From assembly GCF_039555535.1 (NCBI RefSeq), contig NZ_CP154630.1:3795001-3859000 (forward strand): a DNA stretch of 64,000 nucleotides, written 5' to 3'. A program made the position numbers and the translations under genes. Positions 27,489 to 39,239 of the stretch are shown here, in pieces (the stretch's first letter is position 1; every line of letters begins with the position of its first letter). This DNA is from Stenotrophomonas maltophilia. Lineage in GTDB: Bacteria; Pseudomonadota; Gammaproteobacteria; Xanthomonadales; Xanthomonadaceae. The notes below the pieces were generated by a model. The model was given only the letters and a program-made list of their open reading frames with translations, searched no databases and had not been told where the DNA came from.

Positions 27489-28376
27489 ATGATCCGACGC
27501 TCCTCCATGCTCTCCGCGCCCGTCCGCCTCACCGCCCTGCTGCTGGTGCTGGTCATCGCCGCCACCGGCTGCCACCGTGGCGCCAAGAAGGGCGATCGCC
27601 CCGATGAAGGGACGCCGGTCGAACAGTTGTACGAGAAGAGCCACAAGCTGATGCAGGGTGGCAACTGGAGCGGGGCTGAAACCAGCTTCCGCCGCCTCGT
27701 GGCCCAGTATCCGTACGGCCCGTATACCGAACAGGCGATGATCGAAACCGCCTACGCGCAGTACAAGGCCGGCAAGCACGACGATGCGGTGTCCAGCATC
27801 GACCGCTTCATCCGTACCTACCCGACCCACCGCAACATCGCGTACCTGTACTACCTGCGCGGCCTGGCCAACTCCAACCGCAGTACGGTTTTCCTGCGCC
27901 GCGTATGGTCGCTGGACGCCAGCCGCCGCGACCTGTCCACGCCGCACCAGGCGTATTCGGACTTCAACATCGTGGTCGACCGCTACCCGAACAGCCGCTA
28001 CGCCGCCGATGCGCGCCAGCGCATGCTGGAGCTGCGTGACGTGTTCGCCCAGCACGAGCTGGACAACGCCCTGTACTACATGCGCCGCGGCGCCTGGGTC
28101 TCGGCCGCCGGCCGCGCCAACTACCTGCTGGAAACCTATCCGCAGAGCGCGTTCCAGTACGACGCCGTCGCCGTCCTGGCCGATTCCTACACCCACCTGG
28201 GCAACAAGACCCTGGCCGACGACGCCCGCCGCGTCCTGCAGCTGAACCAGCCGGACCACCCGTGGCTGGAAGGCAAGTGGCCGAAGTACCCGTGGATGAT
28301 CCGCAAGCTGAACCCGTTCGCCGGCGAGAAGTCCGCCAGCACCGGCCAGCGCAACGCGCGACTGGAAAAGAAATAA
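27489..28376 (+). CDS. bamD: Outer-membrane assembly lipoprotein BamD
   Basis: BamD is the essential TPR lipoprotein of the BAM complex that folds outer-membrane beta-barrel proteins with BamA. The 295 residues have a lipoprotein signal with Cys28 in VIAATGC, then TPR units ([69 protein letters not shown]) that form the BamA/BamC-binding scaffold. The ATG at 27489 is used; the ATG at 27507 would give a more standard signal length and cannot be excluded, and neither has a clear ribosome site. An intrinsic terminator follows immediately. Confidence 0.93.
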   Translation: MIRRSSMLSAPVRLTALLLVLVIAATGCHRGAKKGDRPDEGTPVEQLYEKSHKLMQGGNWSGAETSFRRLVAQYPYGPYTEQAMIETAYAQYKAGKHDDAVSSIDRFIRTYPTHRNIAYLYYLRGLANSNRSTVFLRRVWSLDASRRDLSTPHQAYSDFNIVVDRYPNSRYAADARQRMLELRDVFAQHELDNALYYMRRGAWVSAAGRANYLLETYPQSAFQYDAVAVLADSYTHLGNKTLADDARRVLQLNQPDHPWLEGKWPKYPWMIRKLNPFAGEKSASTGQRNARLEKK

Positions 28377-28384
28377 GAAAGCAG

Positions 28385-28410
28385 AGGGCCCCGCAAGGGG
28401 CCCTTTCTTT
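28385..28410 (+). terminator. Rho-independent terminator of bamD
   Basis: AGGGCCCC-GCAA-GGGGCCCT is a perfect 8 bp stem with a GNRA loop, followed by TTCTTT. It begins eight bases after the bamD stop. Confidence 0.9.
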
Positions 28411-28415
28411 ATCCG

Positions 28416-28438
28416 GTAGATCCACGCCATGCGTGGAT
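28416..28438 (+). repeat. SMAG/REP palindrome
   Basis: GTAGATCCACGCCATGCGTGG is a GTAG-headed dyad of the ATCCACGC type, directly behind the bamD terminator. Confidence 0.8.
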
Positions 28439-28571
28439 GGCGGGCGCCCCGCTGGACTTGGGGTATTAGGAATTCTACGAATCGGCCGCCGTTGCGATGC
28501 CGTTCCCAAACCGGACCCGCACGGCCCTCCACACTCCAGCGCACGGCCATTCCCGCCTGCCTGGAGTCCGA

Positions 28572-29765
28572 ATGAAGACCTCAACCGTTTCCCGCACCCG
28601 GCCCCTGCTGGCCACCCTCGCCGCCACCCTGCTGGCCCTGCCCGCTGCAGTCCAGGCCTCAGAGCCGGGCGAGCTGCTCAGCGCAGCGCCCTATCGTGCC
28701 GCCTGGGTGCCCTCGAAGGCATCCCAGGCGTACCTGCTCAGCTACCGCACGCCCGATCATCACAACCGGCTGGCGCAGGGCACCGGTCTGCTCTATCTGC
28801 CGGCAGGCACGGCGCCAGCGGGCGGCTGGCCGGTCGTTGCCTGGGCGCATGGCACCCAGGGCATTGCCGATCACTGCGCCCCTTCCCGTTCCGGCCCCAC
28901 CCACGCCGAACGCGATGGGCGCTTCCTGGACGCCTTCCTCGCCCAGGGCTACGCCGTCGTCGCGGCCGACTATCAGGGCCTCGGCAGCCCCGGCGATCAC
29001 GCCTACCTGCATGTACGCACCGCCGCGCGCAACAGCATCGACATGGTCAAGGCCAGCCATCGGTTCCTGGGCAGCCGCCTGTCACCGCGCTGGGTCTCGG
29101 TGGGCTACTCGCAGGGCGGTGCCGCGGCGCTCAGCGCCGGCCACCAGGCTGCCGCCTATTCCGGCCCCGGCCTGCAGTACAAGGGCAGCTTCACCGCAGG
29201 CACGCCCACGGCCGTGGAGATGACCGCACTGGTGATGCGCCCCGACAGCCGCAGCGCCAATCCCGGCGCACTCAATGCCTACCATGCCTATCTGCTTGAT
29301 GGCCTGCTGCAGGTGGCGCCGCAGATCGACCGCGTGCTGAGCCCGCAGGGGCGGGCACGCATTGCCCTGGCCCGACAGCACTGCCTGACCGATCTGGCGG
29401 CACAGCTGGAGGGCGCCAGCACCGGCGAGATGTTCAGCGCGCCGTTGACCTCGGTGCCGGGCATCTGGACGCTGCTGCACGACTATCTGGGCGTGCCACG
29501 GCACGGGTTCGCCCAGCCGCTGATGCTGGCCCACGGCACGCGCGATCAGGACGTGCCCTATCTGACCACCCTGCTGTATGCCGCCGGCTTGGCCCTGCGC
29601 GGCGAACCCGTGGCCTTCCGCCAGTATCCGGTCGACCACCGCGCCACGCTGGATGCGGCCACCGCTGACGGGGTGGCCTTCGTAAAAGCACGCCTGGCAG
29701 ATGCCCGCTTCGACGAAGCCGCCGAAGCCACCGGCCTGGAAAAACTGCTGGACGCCGCACGGTAG
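28572..29765 (+). CDS. Secreted lipase-like alpha/beta hydrolase
   Basis: The 397-residue protein carries a Sec signal peptide (LLATLAATLLALPAAVQA) and an alpha/beta-hydrolase domain. The nucleophile is Ser180 in VSVGYSQGGAAAL. AWAHGTQGIADHC may form the oxyanion region, and the Asp in HGTRDQDVPY and His in VDHRATLD complete a plausible triad. The layout resembles the secretory-lipase (LIP) group of fungi and bacteria, acting on esters outside the cytoplasm; the substrate is not known. GGAG five bases before the ATG supports the start. Its TAG stop is formed by the GTAG head of a SMAG repeat. Confidence 0.83.
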   Translation: MKTSTVSRTRPLLATLAATLLALPAAVQASEPGELLSAAPYRAAWVPSKASQAYLLSYRTPDHHNRLAQGTGLLYLPAGTAPAGGWPVVAWAHGTQGIADHCAPSRSGPTHAERDGRFLDAFLAQGYAVVAADYQGLGSPGDHAYLHVRTAARNSIDMVKASHRFLGSRLSPRWVSVGYSQGGAAALSAGHQAAAYSGPGLQYKGSFTAGTPTAVEMTALVMRPDSRSANPGALNAYHAYLLDGLLQVAPQIDRVLSPQGRARIALARQHCLTDLAAQLEGASTGEMFSAPLTSVPGIWTLLHDYLGVPRHGFAQPLMLAHGTRDQDVPYLTTLLYAAGLALRGEPVAFRQYPVDHRATLDAATADGVAFVKARLADARFDEAAEATGLEKLLDAAR

Positions 29766-29865
29766 ATCCACGACATGCGTGGATGATCTTCGACGATCGT
29801 GCGGACCAAGGTCCGCACCCACCGGAGAGGGGCCAACGGGTTGCCGGCCAGCGGCCGGCATTACC
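29762..29865 (+). repeat. Cluster of three REP-type palindromes
   Basis: GTAGATCCACGACATGCGTGG (29762-29784) includes the lipase stop codon. GTGCGGACCAAGGTCCGCAC (from 29800, GGTGGGTG type inverted) and GGTTGCCGGCCAGCGGCCGG (from 29839) follow. They fill the convergent gap before nadE. Confidence 0.8.
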
Positions 29866-29878
29866 CCCCACCGCTACC

Positions 29879-31513
29879 TCAGCCCTTGTAGCCGTTGCTG
29901 ATCGGGTAACGACGCTCGCGGCCGAACGCGCGACGCGAGACCTTGGGCCCTGGCGCGGCCTGGTGCCGCTTCCATTCGCTGATGCGCACCAGGCGCAGCA
30001 CGCGGTCGACCACGGCGGCGGCGTAACCGGCGGCAACGATCTCCGTGCGCGACTGCTCCTGGTCGATGTAGCGGTACAGGATCCCGTCCAGCACGTCGTA
30101 GGCCGGCAGCGAGTCCTGGTCCAGCTGGTTCTCGCGCAGTTCGGCCGACGGCGGGCGGCTGATCACCGCCGGCGGGATCACCGGTGCACCGCCCACGGTA
30201 TTGCGCCACTTCGACAGGCCGAACACTTCGGTCTTGTACAGGTCCTTCAACGGCGCATAGCCACCGCACATGTCGCCGTAGATGGTGGCGTAGCCCACCG
30301 CGTATTCGCTCTTGTTGCCGGTGGTCAGCAGCAAGCCGCCGAACTTGTTGGCCAGCGCCATCAGGATCACGCCACGGCTGCGCGACTGCAGGTTCTCTTC
30401 GGTCACGTCCGGCGTGGTGCCCTCGAACATCGGCGCCAGCGATTCCATCAGGCCCTTGAACGCCGGCTCGATCGAGACCGCTTCCAGCTTCACGCCCAGT
30501 GCCTGGCACTGTTCGGCCGCCAGGTCATTGGACAGGCCGGCGGTGTAGCGCGACGGCAGGCGCACCGCGGTGACGTTCTCCGCCCCCATCGCGTCCACCG
30601 CCATGGCCAGTACCAGTGCCGAATCGATGCCACCGGACAGGCCCAGCCACACCTTCCTGAAGCCGTTCTTGCGGCAGTAGTCCTGGATGCCGCGGGTGAC
30701 GGCACGCCACGCCAGTGCATCCATGCTTTCGTCGCCATCGTCCATCCACACGTGCGGCATGAAGCGGCGCGTTTCGCCGTCGTACTCCACCACCAGCCAC
30801 TGGTCGACGAAGGCGGCGGCGGCGGGGTGCACCGTGCCGTCACCATCGGCCACCACCGAGGCGCCATCGAACACCAGCGCATCCTGGCCACCGACCACAT
30901 TGAGATAGGCGATTGCCGCGCCACTCTCGCGGGTACGTGCGGCCAGCACCGCATCGCGCTGGGCGTGCTTGCCGCGCTCGTACGGCGAGGCATTGGGTAC
31001 CACCACCAGCTGCGCGCCGGCGCGCACGGTGTCGGCCAACGGCTCGGCGAACCACAGGTCCTCGCAGATCAGCAGACCCACCGGAATGCCGTTGACCTCG
31101 AACACGCAGCTGCCACCGTCCGGATCGACATCGAAGTAGCGGCGTTCGTCGAACACGGCGTAATTGGGCAGCTCACGCTTGCGGTAGGTCTGCTCGACCA
31201 GGCCATCGCGCAGCACGCTGGCGGCGTTGTAGACCACCGCGCCAGCCGCCTGCGGCCAGCCGACCACCGCGGTGATGCCGCGGCAGGCCGCGGCGATGCG
31301 CGTCATTGCCTGCTCGCACTCGTACAGGAAGCCCGGGCGCAGCAGCAGGTCTTCCGGCGGATAGCCGCTCACCGCCAGCTCGGGGAACATCACCAGCTCG
31401 GCGCCGTACTCGTCGCGCGCCTGGCCGATCATCTCGATGATGCGCTCGGTGTTGCCGGCGACATCGCCGACCGGGAAGTCGAACTGCGCCATCGCGATGC
31501 GGATCGAAGCCAT
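29879..31513 (-). CDS. nadE: Glutamine-dependent NAD+ synthetase
   Basis: The enzyme makes NAD+ from deamido-NAD+, ATP and glutamine. The 544 residues hold an N-terminal nitrilase-type glutaminase domain with the Glu in MFPELAVSGYPPEDLL, Lys in KRELPNYAVFDERRYF and nucleophilic Cys in GLLICEDLWF, and a C-terminal N-type ATP pyrophosphatase domain with the P-loop GLSGGIDSALVLAMAV and TTGNKSEYAVGY. This is the fused type that uses glutamine, not the short ammonia-only NadE. The ATG at 31513 starts the conserved IRIAMAQFDF. It is monocistronic and flanked by repeats. Confidence 0.94.
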   Translation of the reverse strand: MASIRIAMAQFDFPVGDVAGNTERIIEMIGQARDEYGAELVMFPELAVSGYPPEDLLLRPGFLYECEQAMTRIAAACRGITAVVGWPQAAGAVVYNAASVLRDGLVEQTYRKRELPNYAVFDERRYFDVDPDGGSCVFEVNGIPVGLLICEDLWFAEPLADTVRAGAQLVVVPNASPYERGKHAQRDAVLAARTRESGAAIAYLNVVGGQDALVFDGASVVADGDGTVHPAAAAFVDQWLVVEYDGETRRFMPHVWMDDGDESMDALAWRAVTRGIQDYCRKNGFRKVWLGLSGGIDSALVLAMAVDAMGAENVTAVRLPSRYTAGLSNDLAAEQCQALGVKLEAVSIEPAFKGLMESLAPMFEGTTPDVTEENLQSRSRGVILMALANKFGGLLLTTGNKSEYAVGYATIYGDMCGGYAPLKDLYKTEVFGLSKWRNTVGGAPVIPPAVISRPPSAELRENQLDQDSLPAYDVLDGILYRYIDQEQSRTEIVAAGYAAAVVDRVLRLVRISEWKRHQAAPGPKVSRRAFGRERRYPISNGYKG

Positions 31514-31603
31514 GGGAATCCAGCCTGTGGTTGCAATGCCGCCATTGTAACGCCGCGCCATGCGCGCGCCGGGCGCGCTCACTGCGTGGACAGCCCTGGC
31601 TCA

Positions 31604-31748
31604 GTAGATCCACGCCGTGCGTGGATGGAGCCGACCGGGACACTGCCAGACGCAGAACAGCCGCCCGGAGGCGGCTGTTCTATTGAAGCAGGTAGAGCAG
31701 TCGACTAACAGTCGACTCTACCGATCGTGCCGGCCGCAGGCCGGCAAC
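31604..31748 (+). repeat. REP cluster between sucD and nadE
   Basis: Three dyads are present: GTAGATCCACGCCGTGCGTGG (31604-31627), a fold-back GTAGAGCAGTCGACTAACAG...CTAC (31692-31721) that is a GTCGACT-type SMAG unit, and GTGCCGGCCGCAGGCCGGCAAC (31727-31748). The last lies directly behind sucD. Confidence 0.78.
31654..31681. terminator. Perfect 12 bp hairpin, possible terminator
   Basis: AGAACAGCCGCC-CGGA-GGCGGCTGTTCT is a perfect stem-loop beyond sucD. Neither strand shows a good T run behind it, so intrinsic termination is uncertain; it may protect the 3' end or act with Rho. Confidence 0.4.
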
Positions 31749-31752
31749 AATC

Positions 31753-32628
31753 TTATTTCACCAGCTTGGCGATGGCAGCGCCCAGGTCGCCCGGCGAGCG
31801 GACGGTGACAACACCGGCAGCTTCCATGGCAGCGAACTTGCCTTCGGCAGTGCCCTTGCCGCCCGAGGCGATCGCACCGGCGTGGCCCATGCGCTTGCCG
31901 GCCGGAGCCGACGCACCGGCGATGAAACCGACGACCGGCTTCTTCACGTGGTTCTTGATGTACTCGGCGCCGGCTTCCTCGGCGTCGCCGCCGATTTCGC
32001 CCACCATGATGATGCCTTCGGTCTGCGGGTCTTCGTTGAACAGCTTCAGGCAGTCGACGAAGTTCAGGCCGTTGATCGGGTCGCCACCGATGCCGATGCA
32101 GGTGGACTGGCCCAGGCCGACTTCGGTGGTCTGCTTGACCGCTTCATAGGTCAGGGTGCCCGAACGCGACACGATGCCGATCTTGCCCGGCTGGTGGATG
32201 TGGCCCGGCATGATGCCGATCTTGCACTCACCCGGAGTGATGACGCCCGGGCAGTTCGGCCCGATCAGCACGGTGTCCGGATGCGAGCGGGTCAGCACGT
32301 TCTTGACGCGCAGCATGTCCAGCACCGGGATGCCTTCGGTGATGCAGACGATGACCTTGATGCCGGCAGCAGCGGCTTCCAGGATCGCGTCAGCCGCGTA
32401 CGGCGGCGGCACGTAGATGACCGAGGCATTGGCGCCGGTGCTCTGCACGGCGTCGGCAACGGTGTTGAAGACCGGCAGGTCGATGTGGGTGGTGCCACCC
32501 TTGCCCGGGGTCACGCCGCCGACAACCTGGGTGCCGTACTCGATCATCTGAGTGGCGTGGAAGGTGCCCTGCTGGCCGGTGAAGCCCTGCACGATCACCT
32601 TGGTGTTCTTGTTGATCAAAACAGACAT
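31753..32628 (-). CDS. sucD: Succinyl-CoA ligase (ADP-forming) subunit alpha
   Basis: SucD carries the CoA-binding and phosphohistidine site of the TCA-cycle succinyl-CoA synthetase, paired with SucC. The 291 residues include the Rossmann [36 protein letters not shown] and the phosphorylated His in KRMGHAGAI near the C-terminus. AAGGAA before the ATG at 32628 supports the start. It lies 21 bp behind sucC in a two-gene operon. Confidence 0.97.
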   Translation of the reverse strand: MSVLINKNTKVIVQGFTGQQGTFHATQMIEYGTQVVGGVTPGKGGTTHIDLPVFNTVADAVQSTGANASVIYVPPPYAADAILEAAAAGIKVIVCITEGIPVLDMLRVKNVLTRSHPDTVLIGPNCPGVITPGECKIGIMPGHIHQPGKIGIVSRSGTLTYEAVKQTTEVGLGQSTCIGIGGDPINGLNFVDCLKLFNEDPQTEGIIMVGEIGGDAEEAGAEYIKNHVKKPVVGFIAGASAPAGKRMGHAGAIASGGKGTAEGKFAAMEAAGVVTVRSPGDLGAAIAKLVK

Positions 32629-32649
32629 TGGAATTCCTTGGTGTCGGTA

Positions 32650-33819
32650 TCAGGCGGCGTTCTTGACAGCTTCAACGATCTTCTTGGCGCCATCGTTGAT
32701 GTTGTCAGCCGGGATGATGGCCATGCCGCTGTCACGCAGCAGCTGCTTGCCTTCTTCCACGTTGGTGCCTTCCAGGCGCACCACGACCGGAACCTTGACG
32801 CCCACTTCCTTCACGGCGGCGATGATGCCTTCGGCAATCATGTCGCAGCGGACGATGCCGCCGAAGATGTTGACGAAGATGCCTTCGACCTTGTCCGAGG
32901 ACAGGATCAGCTTGAAGGCTTCGATGACGCGCTGCTTGTTGGCACCGCCGCCCACGTCCAGGAAGTTCGCCGGCTCGCCGCCGTTGAGCTTGATGACGTC
33001 CATGGTGGCCATGGCCAGGCCGGCGCCGTTCACCATGCAGCCGATGTTGCCGTCCATGGTGACGTAGTTGATGTCCAGCTCCGAAGCGATCACTTCGGTC
33101 GGATCTTCCTGGGTCTTGTCGCGCATGGCGACCAGGGCCTTCTGGCGGAACGCGGCGTTGTCGTCGCTGTCGAACTTGCCGTCCAGCGCGTACAGGTTGC
33201 CGTCGTCCAGGATGGCCAGCGGGTTGATTTCAACCAGGGCCAGGTCTTTTTCGTTGAACAGGCGGTACAGGTTCACCATGATGCTGGCGAACTGGCCGGC
33301 CTGCTTGGCGGTCAGGCCCAGCTTGAAGCCGAAATCACGGCCGTGGTAACCCTGCACGCCTTCGACGAAGTCGACGTTCAGCGAGTGGATCAGCTCCGGG
33401 GTTTCAGCAGCGACCTGCTCGATCTCCACGCCGCCTTCCGAAGAGGCGATGTAGGTGATGGTCTTGGTGCCACGGTCGACCAGCACCGACAGGTACAGTT
33501 CCTTGACGATCTCGCCGGCTGTGGTCACCAGCACCAGGTTGACCGGCAGTTCAACGCCTGCGGTCTGGTAGGTGGCCATCTTGGTGCCGAGCATCTTGGC
33601 CGCAGCGGCCTTCACGTCGTCGGTGGTCTTGCAGAACTTGACGCCGCCAGCCTTGCCGCGGCCGCCAGCGTGGATCTGCGCCTTGACCATCCAGGGGCCC
33701 TGGCCCAGGGAGTTGGCAGCGGCAACCGCTTCGTCCGGGGTCGCAGCGACCTTGCCGGCCGGGACCGGGATGCCGTACTCGGCAAGCAGTTGTTTTGACT
33801 GGTATTCGTGGAAATTCAT
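32650..33819 (-). CDS. sucC: Succinyl-CoA ligase (ADP-forming) subunit beta
   Basis: SucC is the nucleotide-binding subunit that pairs with SucD to convert succinyl-CoA and ADP/GDP to succinate and ATP/GTP. The 389 residues have an N-terminal ATP-grasp fold ([48 protein letters not shown]) and a C-terminal CoA-ligase domain ([35 protein letters not shown]). The first gene of the operon, it is divergent from pilS with about 300 bp between. Confidence 0.97.
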   Translation of the reverse strand: MNFHEYQSKQLLAEYGIPVPAGKVAATPDEAVAAANSLGQGPWMVKAQIHAGGRGKAGGVKFCKTTDDVKAAAAKMLGTKMATYQTAGVELPVNLVLVTTAGEIVKELYLSVLVDRGTKTITYIASSEGGVEIEQVAAETPELIHSLNVDFVEGVQGYHGRDFGFKLGLTAKQAGQFASIMVNLYRLFNEKDLALVEINPLAILDDGNLYALDGKFDSDDNAAFRQKALVAMRDKTQEDPTEVIASELDINYVTMDGNIGCMVNGAGLAMATMDVIKLNGGEPANFLDVGGGANKQRVIEAFKLILSSDKVEGIFVNIFGGIVRCDMIAEGIIAAVKEVGVKVPVVVRLEGTNVEEGKQLLRDSGMAIIPADNINDGAKKIVEAVKNAA

Positions 33820-34125
33820 GCGTCACCGTGGGAATAGGAACGACCGCACGCAATTCCTCAGGGCCCCGGCGGGGCGCCGGCATGGACCGCGGCGGGCCCA
33901 CTATTGTGGCCGAGCCGGCGCCGGGGCGCAAAGAAGTCTGTACAAAACGCCGGACGCGGGCAGATTTCCACCATCATAAATGCGCGATCCGGGCCACTTC
34001 GGCGGCGCCCGGCCGGGGGCCCTATACTGCCCTTCGCAAACGCGACGTGCCGGCCCGGCTTCAGGGGGCGCCGGCCAGGCCCGCCGCAGAATCCAGACCC
34101 AGGCAGCCAGAAGGGGAGTTCCGGC
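33820..34125. other. Divergent intergenic region sucC / pilS
   Basis: These 306 bp should hold the promoters of sucCD (minus) and pilSR (plus). TATACT at 34023-34028 is a reasonable plus-strand -10, about 100 bases before the pilS start, but no convincing -35 accompanies it. I see no RNA gene or repeat of the types found elsewhere in the window. Confidence 0.4.
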
Positions 34126-35739
34126 GTGTCACCCAGTGCTTCATTGATCGACCGCATCGAATCGATTCCGCGGCGTGAACTGTATTTCTTCGCGCTGTAC
34201 CGGGTGCTGATCGCTACGGTCATCGCCGCCCTGCTCTACAGCCCGTTGTCGGCCATGGTCGGTGAAGCCCATCACCCGCGGCTGGCCGACGTCGTTGCGG
34301 TCATCTACCTGGCCCTGTCGCTGCTGGCCCTGGCACTCGGCCGCAACGAACGCTGGCTGCGTCCGATCGTGGTCAGCGGCGTGCTGGTGGATATCGTGGC
34401 CGCCACCCTGCTGTCGCACGCCCTGCCCGGCGCCAGTGCCGGCATCTCGATGTCGCTGCTGTTCAACATCGCCGCCGCCGCCACCCTGCTCCCGCTCAGC
34501 CTGGGGCTGGGCCTGGCGCTGGCCGCCAGTCTGGCCACCGGCGTGGAGTACACATGGAAGCTGCTGGAAGGCGGCGACCCCACCCGCACCCTGGCCGAAC
34601 TGGCGATGTTCGCCACCAGCTACCTGGCACTGGCCTTCATCAGCTACCAGGTGGGCAACCGCGCTCGCCGCAACCAGCAACTGGCCAACCAGCGCGGCGA
34701 CGAAGTAGCCAACCTGTTCCAGATCAACGAACTGATCATCCGCCGCATGCGCACCGGCGTGCTGGTGGTGGACGCCGACAACCGCATCACCCTGGCCAAC
34801 GAAGCCGCCTCGATGCTGCTGGGCGACAACGACGGCAACGGCGAAAGCGGGCGCCTGGACCTGGCCAGCGCCGCACCGGAACTGGCGCGCAGGCTGCAGC
34901 GCTGGCGCAATGGCTGGGCACAGGACGAACTGCCGCTGCAGCTCAACCCCGACCAGCCGGAAGTGCAGCCGCGCTTCGCCCGCCTGCTGGCCGGCAGCGA
35001 CCTTGCGCTGGTGTTCCTGGATGATTCCAGCGTGGTCTCGCGCCGCGCCGAATCGCTCACCCTTTCCGCGATGGGCCGCTTCTCGGCCAGCCTCGCCCAC
35101 GAGATCCGCAACCCGCTGGCGGCGATCAACTATGCCGTGCAGCTGCTCGAGGAAGGTACCGGCTTCAACGAGAGCGACCGCCGCCTGCTGCAGATCATCC
35201 GCCAGCAATGCCAGCGCACCAACGGCATCGTCGAAAGCGTGCTGGGCCTGGCACGGCGCGAGCGTGCCACGCCCGAGAACGTGGACCTGGTCGCCTTCGT
35301 GCGCCGCTTCGTGCTGGAGTACAAGCAGGGCCAGACCCTGGAGACCGACAGCATCGAACCGATCATCAGCGATACCTCGGTGATGGCCCAGGTCGACACC
35401 AAGCATCTCTACCAGGTGCTGACCGTGCTGGTGCACAACGCGCTGAAGTACGGCCGCATCGGCCAGCAGCCGGCACGGGTGCGGCTGCGCGTGGCCCAGC
35501 ACGAACGCAGCGCGGTGATCGACGTGATGGACCGTGGCCCGGGTATCCCCGAGAGCGTGGCCGCGCAGCTGTTCCGGCCCTTCTTCACCACGTCCGAGCA
35601 TGGCACCGGACTGGGCCTGTATATCGCGCGCGAACTGTGCCGGGCCAACCAGGCCCGCCTGGACTACATCGCGGTGCCGGCCGGCGGCTCCTGCTTCCGC
35701 CTGGTGCTGCCCGGTCCACACACGCTGCTGCCCAGCTGA
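34126..35739 (+). CDS. pilS: Type IV pilus sensor histidine kinase PilS
   Basis: PilS is the polar membrane sensor that monitors pilin in the inner membrane and phosphorylates PilR. The 537 residues have six hydrophobic helices (about 20-175), a PAS-like linker domain (about 200-300, GVLVVDADNRITLANEAA) and a kinase core with His325 in ASLAHEIRNPLAAINYA, N-box VHNALKYGR, MDRGPGIPE and GTGLGLYIARELC. The start is GTG at 34126, with AAGGGGAG eight bases upstream. The gene pilR follows after 60 bp. Gene order and topology make the assignment firm. Confidence 0.94.
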   Translation: MSPSASLIDRIESIPRRELYFFALYRVLIATVIAALLYSPLSAMVGEAHHPRLADVVAVIYLALSLLALALGRNERWLRPIVVSGVLVDIVAATLLSHALPGASAGISMSLLFNIAAAATLLPLSLGLGLALAASLATGVEYTWKLLEGGDPTRTLAELAMFATSYLALAFISYQVGNRARRNQQLANQRGDEVANLFQINELIIRRMRTGVLVVDADNRITLANEAASMLLGDNDGNGESGRLDLASAAPELARRLQRWRNGWAQDELPLQLNPDQPEVQPRFARLLAGSDLALVFLDDSSVVSRRAESLTLSAMGRFSASLAHEIRNPLAAINYAVQLLEEGTGFNESDRRLLQIIRQQCQRTNGIVESVLGLARRERATPENVDLVAFVRRFVLEYKQGQTLETDSIEPIISDTSVMAQVDTKHLYQVLTVLVHNALKYGRIGQQPARVRLRVAQHERSAVIDVMDRGPGIPESVAAQLFRPFFTTSEHGTGLGLYIARELCRANQARLDYIAVPAGGSCFRLVLPGPHTLLPS

Positions 35740-35799
35740 TTCCCATCCTGTGCGTCAAACATTTGTCGCTTCCAGCCCCCTCGTTTATCTTTCACGCCC

Positions 35800-37173
35800 A
35801 TGAATGAAACCCGCAGCGCCCTCGTCGTCGACGACGAACGCGACATCCGCGAACTGCTGGTGCTGACCCTCGGCCGCATGGGGCTGCGCATCAGTACCGC
35901 CGCGAACCTGGCCGAGGCACGTGAGCTGCTGGCCAGCAATCCGTACGACCTGTGCATCACCGACATGCGCCTGCCGGATGGCAACGGCATCGAGCTCGTC
36001 AGCGAGATCGCCCAGCACTACCCGCGCACGCCGGTGGCGATGATCACCGCGTTCGGCAGCATGGATCTGGCCGTGGAGGCGCTGAAGGCCGGCGCGTTCG
36101 ATTTCGTCAGCAAGCCGGTGGACATCTCGGTGCTGCGCGGACTGGTCAAGCACGCGCTGGAACTCAACAACGCCGAGCGCCCGGCACCGGGCCCCAACGC
36201 CGAACAGGGCGGGCGCCTGCTCGGCCACTCACAGGCCATGGATGTGCTGCGCACCACCATCGGCAAGGTCGCGCGCAGCCAGGCGCCGGTCTACATCCTC
36301 GGCGAGTCGGGCGTCGGCAAGGAGCTGGTCGCACGCACCATCCATGCGCAGGGCGCGCGCGCGGCCGGCCCGTTCGTGCCGGTCAACTGCGGCGCCATTC
36401 CCGGCGAGCTGATGGAGAGCGAATTCTTCGGCCACCGCAAGGGCAGTTTCAGCGGCGCGCACGCCGACAAGCCCGGCCTGTTCCAGGCGGCGCATGGCGG
36501 CACCCTGTTCCTGGACGAAGTGGCTGAACTGCCACTGCAGATGCAGGTGAAGCTGCTGCGCGCGATCCAGGAAAAGTCGGTGCGCGCGGTGGGGGCGGCC
36601 AACGAGGAGCCGGTGGATGTCCGCATCCTCTCGGCCACCCACAAGGATCTGGCCGAGCTGGTCGAGGACGGGCGCTTCCGCCACGACCTGTACTACCGCA
36701 TCAACGTGATCGAACTGAAGGTGCCGCCGCTGCGCGAGCGCCGTCAGGACCTGCCCGAACTGGCCGCGGCCGTGCTGGCCCGATTGGCCCGCAGCCACGG
36801 CCGTGCCACCCCGCTGCTGGCGCCGTCGGCGCTGGAAGCGCTGGCGCAGTACGCGTTCCCGGGCAATGTGCGCGAGCTGGAGAACATCCTGGAACGTGCG
36901 CTGGCCCTGGCCGAGGAAGACTGCATCGGCGCCGACGACCTGCGCCTGCCGCAGCACGCGCCGCGTGCACCCGGCAGCGCGGCGCCCGCCGAAGCGGTGG
37001 CCGACCTGCAGCCGGGCAGCGCCGCCCTGCCCTCCTACATCGAGCAGCTCGAGCGCAGCGCCATCCAGCGTGCGCTGGAAGAGAACCGCTGGAACAAGAC
37101 CCGTACTGCCGCGCAGCTGGGCATCACCTTCCGTGCGCTGCGCTACAAGTTGAAGAAGCTGGGGATGGAGTAG
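35800..37173 (+). CDS. pilR: Type IV pilus sigma-54-dependent response regulator PilR
   Basis: PilR activates sigma-54 transcription of pilA. The 457 residues show a receiver domain with Asp55 in LCITDMRLPDG, an AAA+ domain with Walker A GESGVGKELVART, the sigma-54 contact loop written GSFSGA rather than the usual GAFTGA, Walker B GGTLFLDEV, and a Fis-type HTH at the C-terminus (TRTAAQLGITFRALRYKLKK). It follows pilS directly. The TAG stop is contributed by the GTAG head of a SMAG repeat. A matching sigma-54 promoter is found upstream of pilA at 40328-40342. Confidence 0.94.
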   Translation: MNETRSALVVDDERDIRELLVLTLGRMGLRISTAANLAEARELLASNPYDLCITDMRLPDGNGIELVSEIAQHYPRTPVAMITAFGSMDLAVEALKAGAFDFVSKPVDISVLRGLVKHALELNNAERPAPGPNAEQGGRLLGHSQAMDVLRTTIGKVARSQAPVYILGESGVGKELVARTIHAQGARAAGPFVPVNCGAIPGELMESEFFGHRKGSFSGAHADKPGLFQAAHGGTLFLDEVAELPLQMQVKLLRAIQEKSVRAVGAANEEPVDVRILSATHKDLAELVEDGRFRHDLYYRINVIELKVPPLRERRQDLPELAAAVLARLARSHGRATPLLAPSALEALAQYAFPGNVRELENILERALALAEEDCIGADDLRLPQHAPRAPGSAAPAEAVADLQPGSAALPSYIEQLERSAIQRALEENRWNKTRTAAQLGITFRALRYKLKKLGME

Positions 37174-37267
37174 AGCCGAGCCCATGCTCGGCTGCGCGGT
37201 GATTGGGGCCACGTAATCCACGCATGGCGTGGATCTACTGTGGAGCCGAGCATGGGCTCGGCTCTAC
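37170..37267 (+). repeat. Cluster of three SMAG/REP palindromes
   Basis: GTAGAGCCGAGCCCATGCTCGG (37170-37195) overlaps the pilR stop codon. An ATCCACGC-type dyad GTAATCCACGCATGGCGTGG lies at 37213-37238 and an inverted GAGCCGAGCATGGGCTCGGC unit at 37243-37266. They occupy the convergent gap between pilR and pilB. Confidence 0.82.
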
Positions 37268-37283
37268 GGAAAACCGCGTTGCA

Positions 37284-39017
<1,734 letters not shown>

Positions 39018-39239
39018 ATGAATCCTTGGCTCATGGGGTCATGCCATGCCGTGCGTCTTGCACGGACACCGCACGGGGCAGCAGAACCCGCCGCGACCCA
39101 ATGGCCACCGGCATCGCCAATCCATGAGCAACACTGCCTTGCCCGGCACTCCCGGCCCGGCAGGCACGATCCTGACTCCCCCGGGGATGATAGCCCCGTC
39201 AAGGGGCGGCCAGCATCCCATTGAAGCGCTGAAGTGTGA

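Noticed and set aside
34141..35721. Long minus-strand open frame opposite pilS
   Set aside because: Gln/His/Val-rich antisense frame; pilS on the plus strand is complete with a ribosome site and all kinase motifs.
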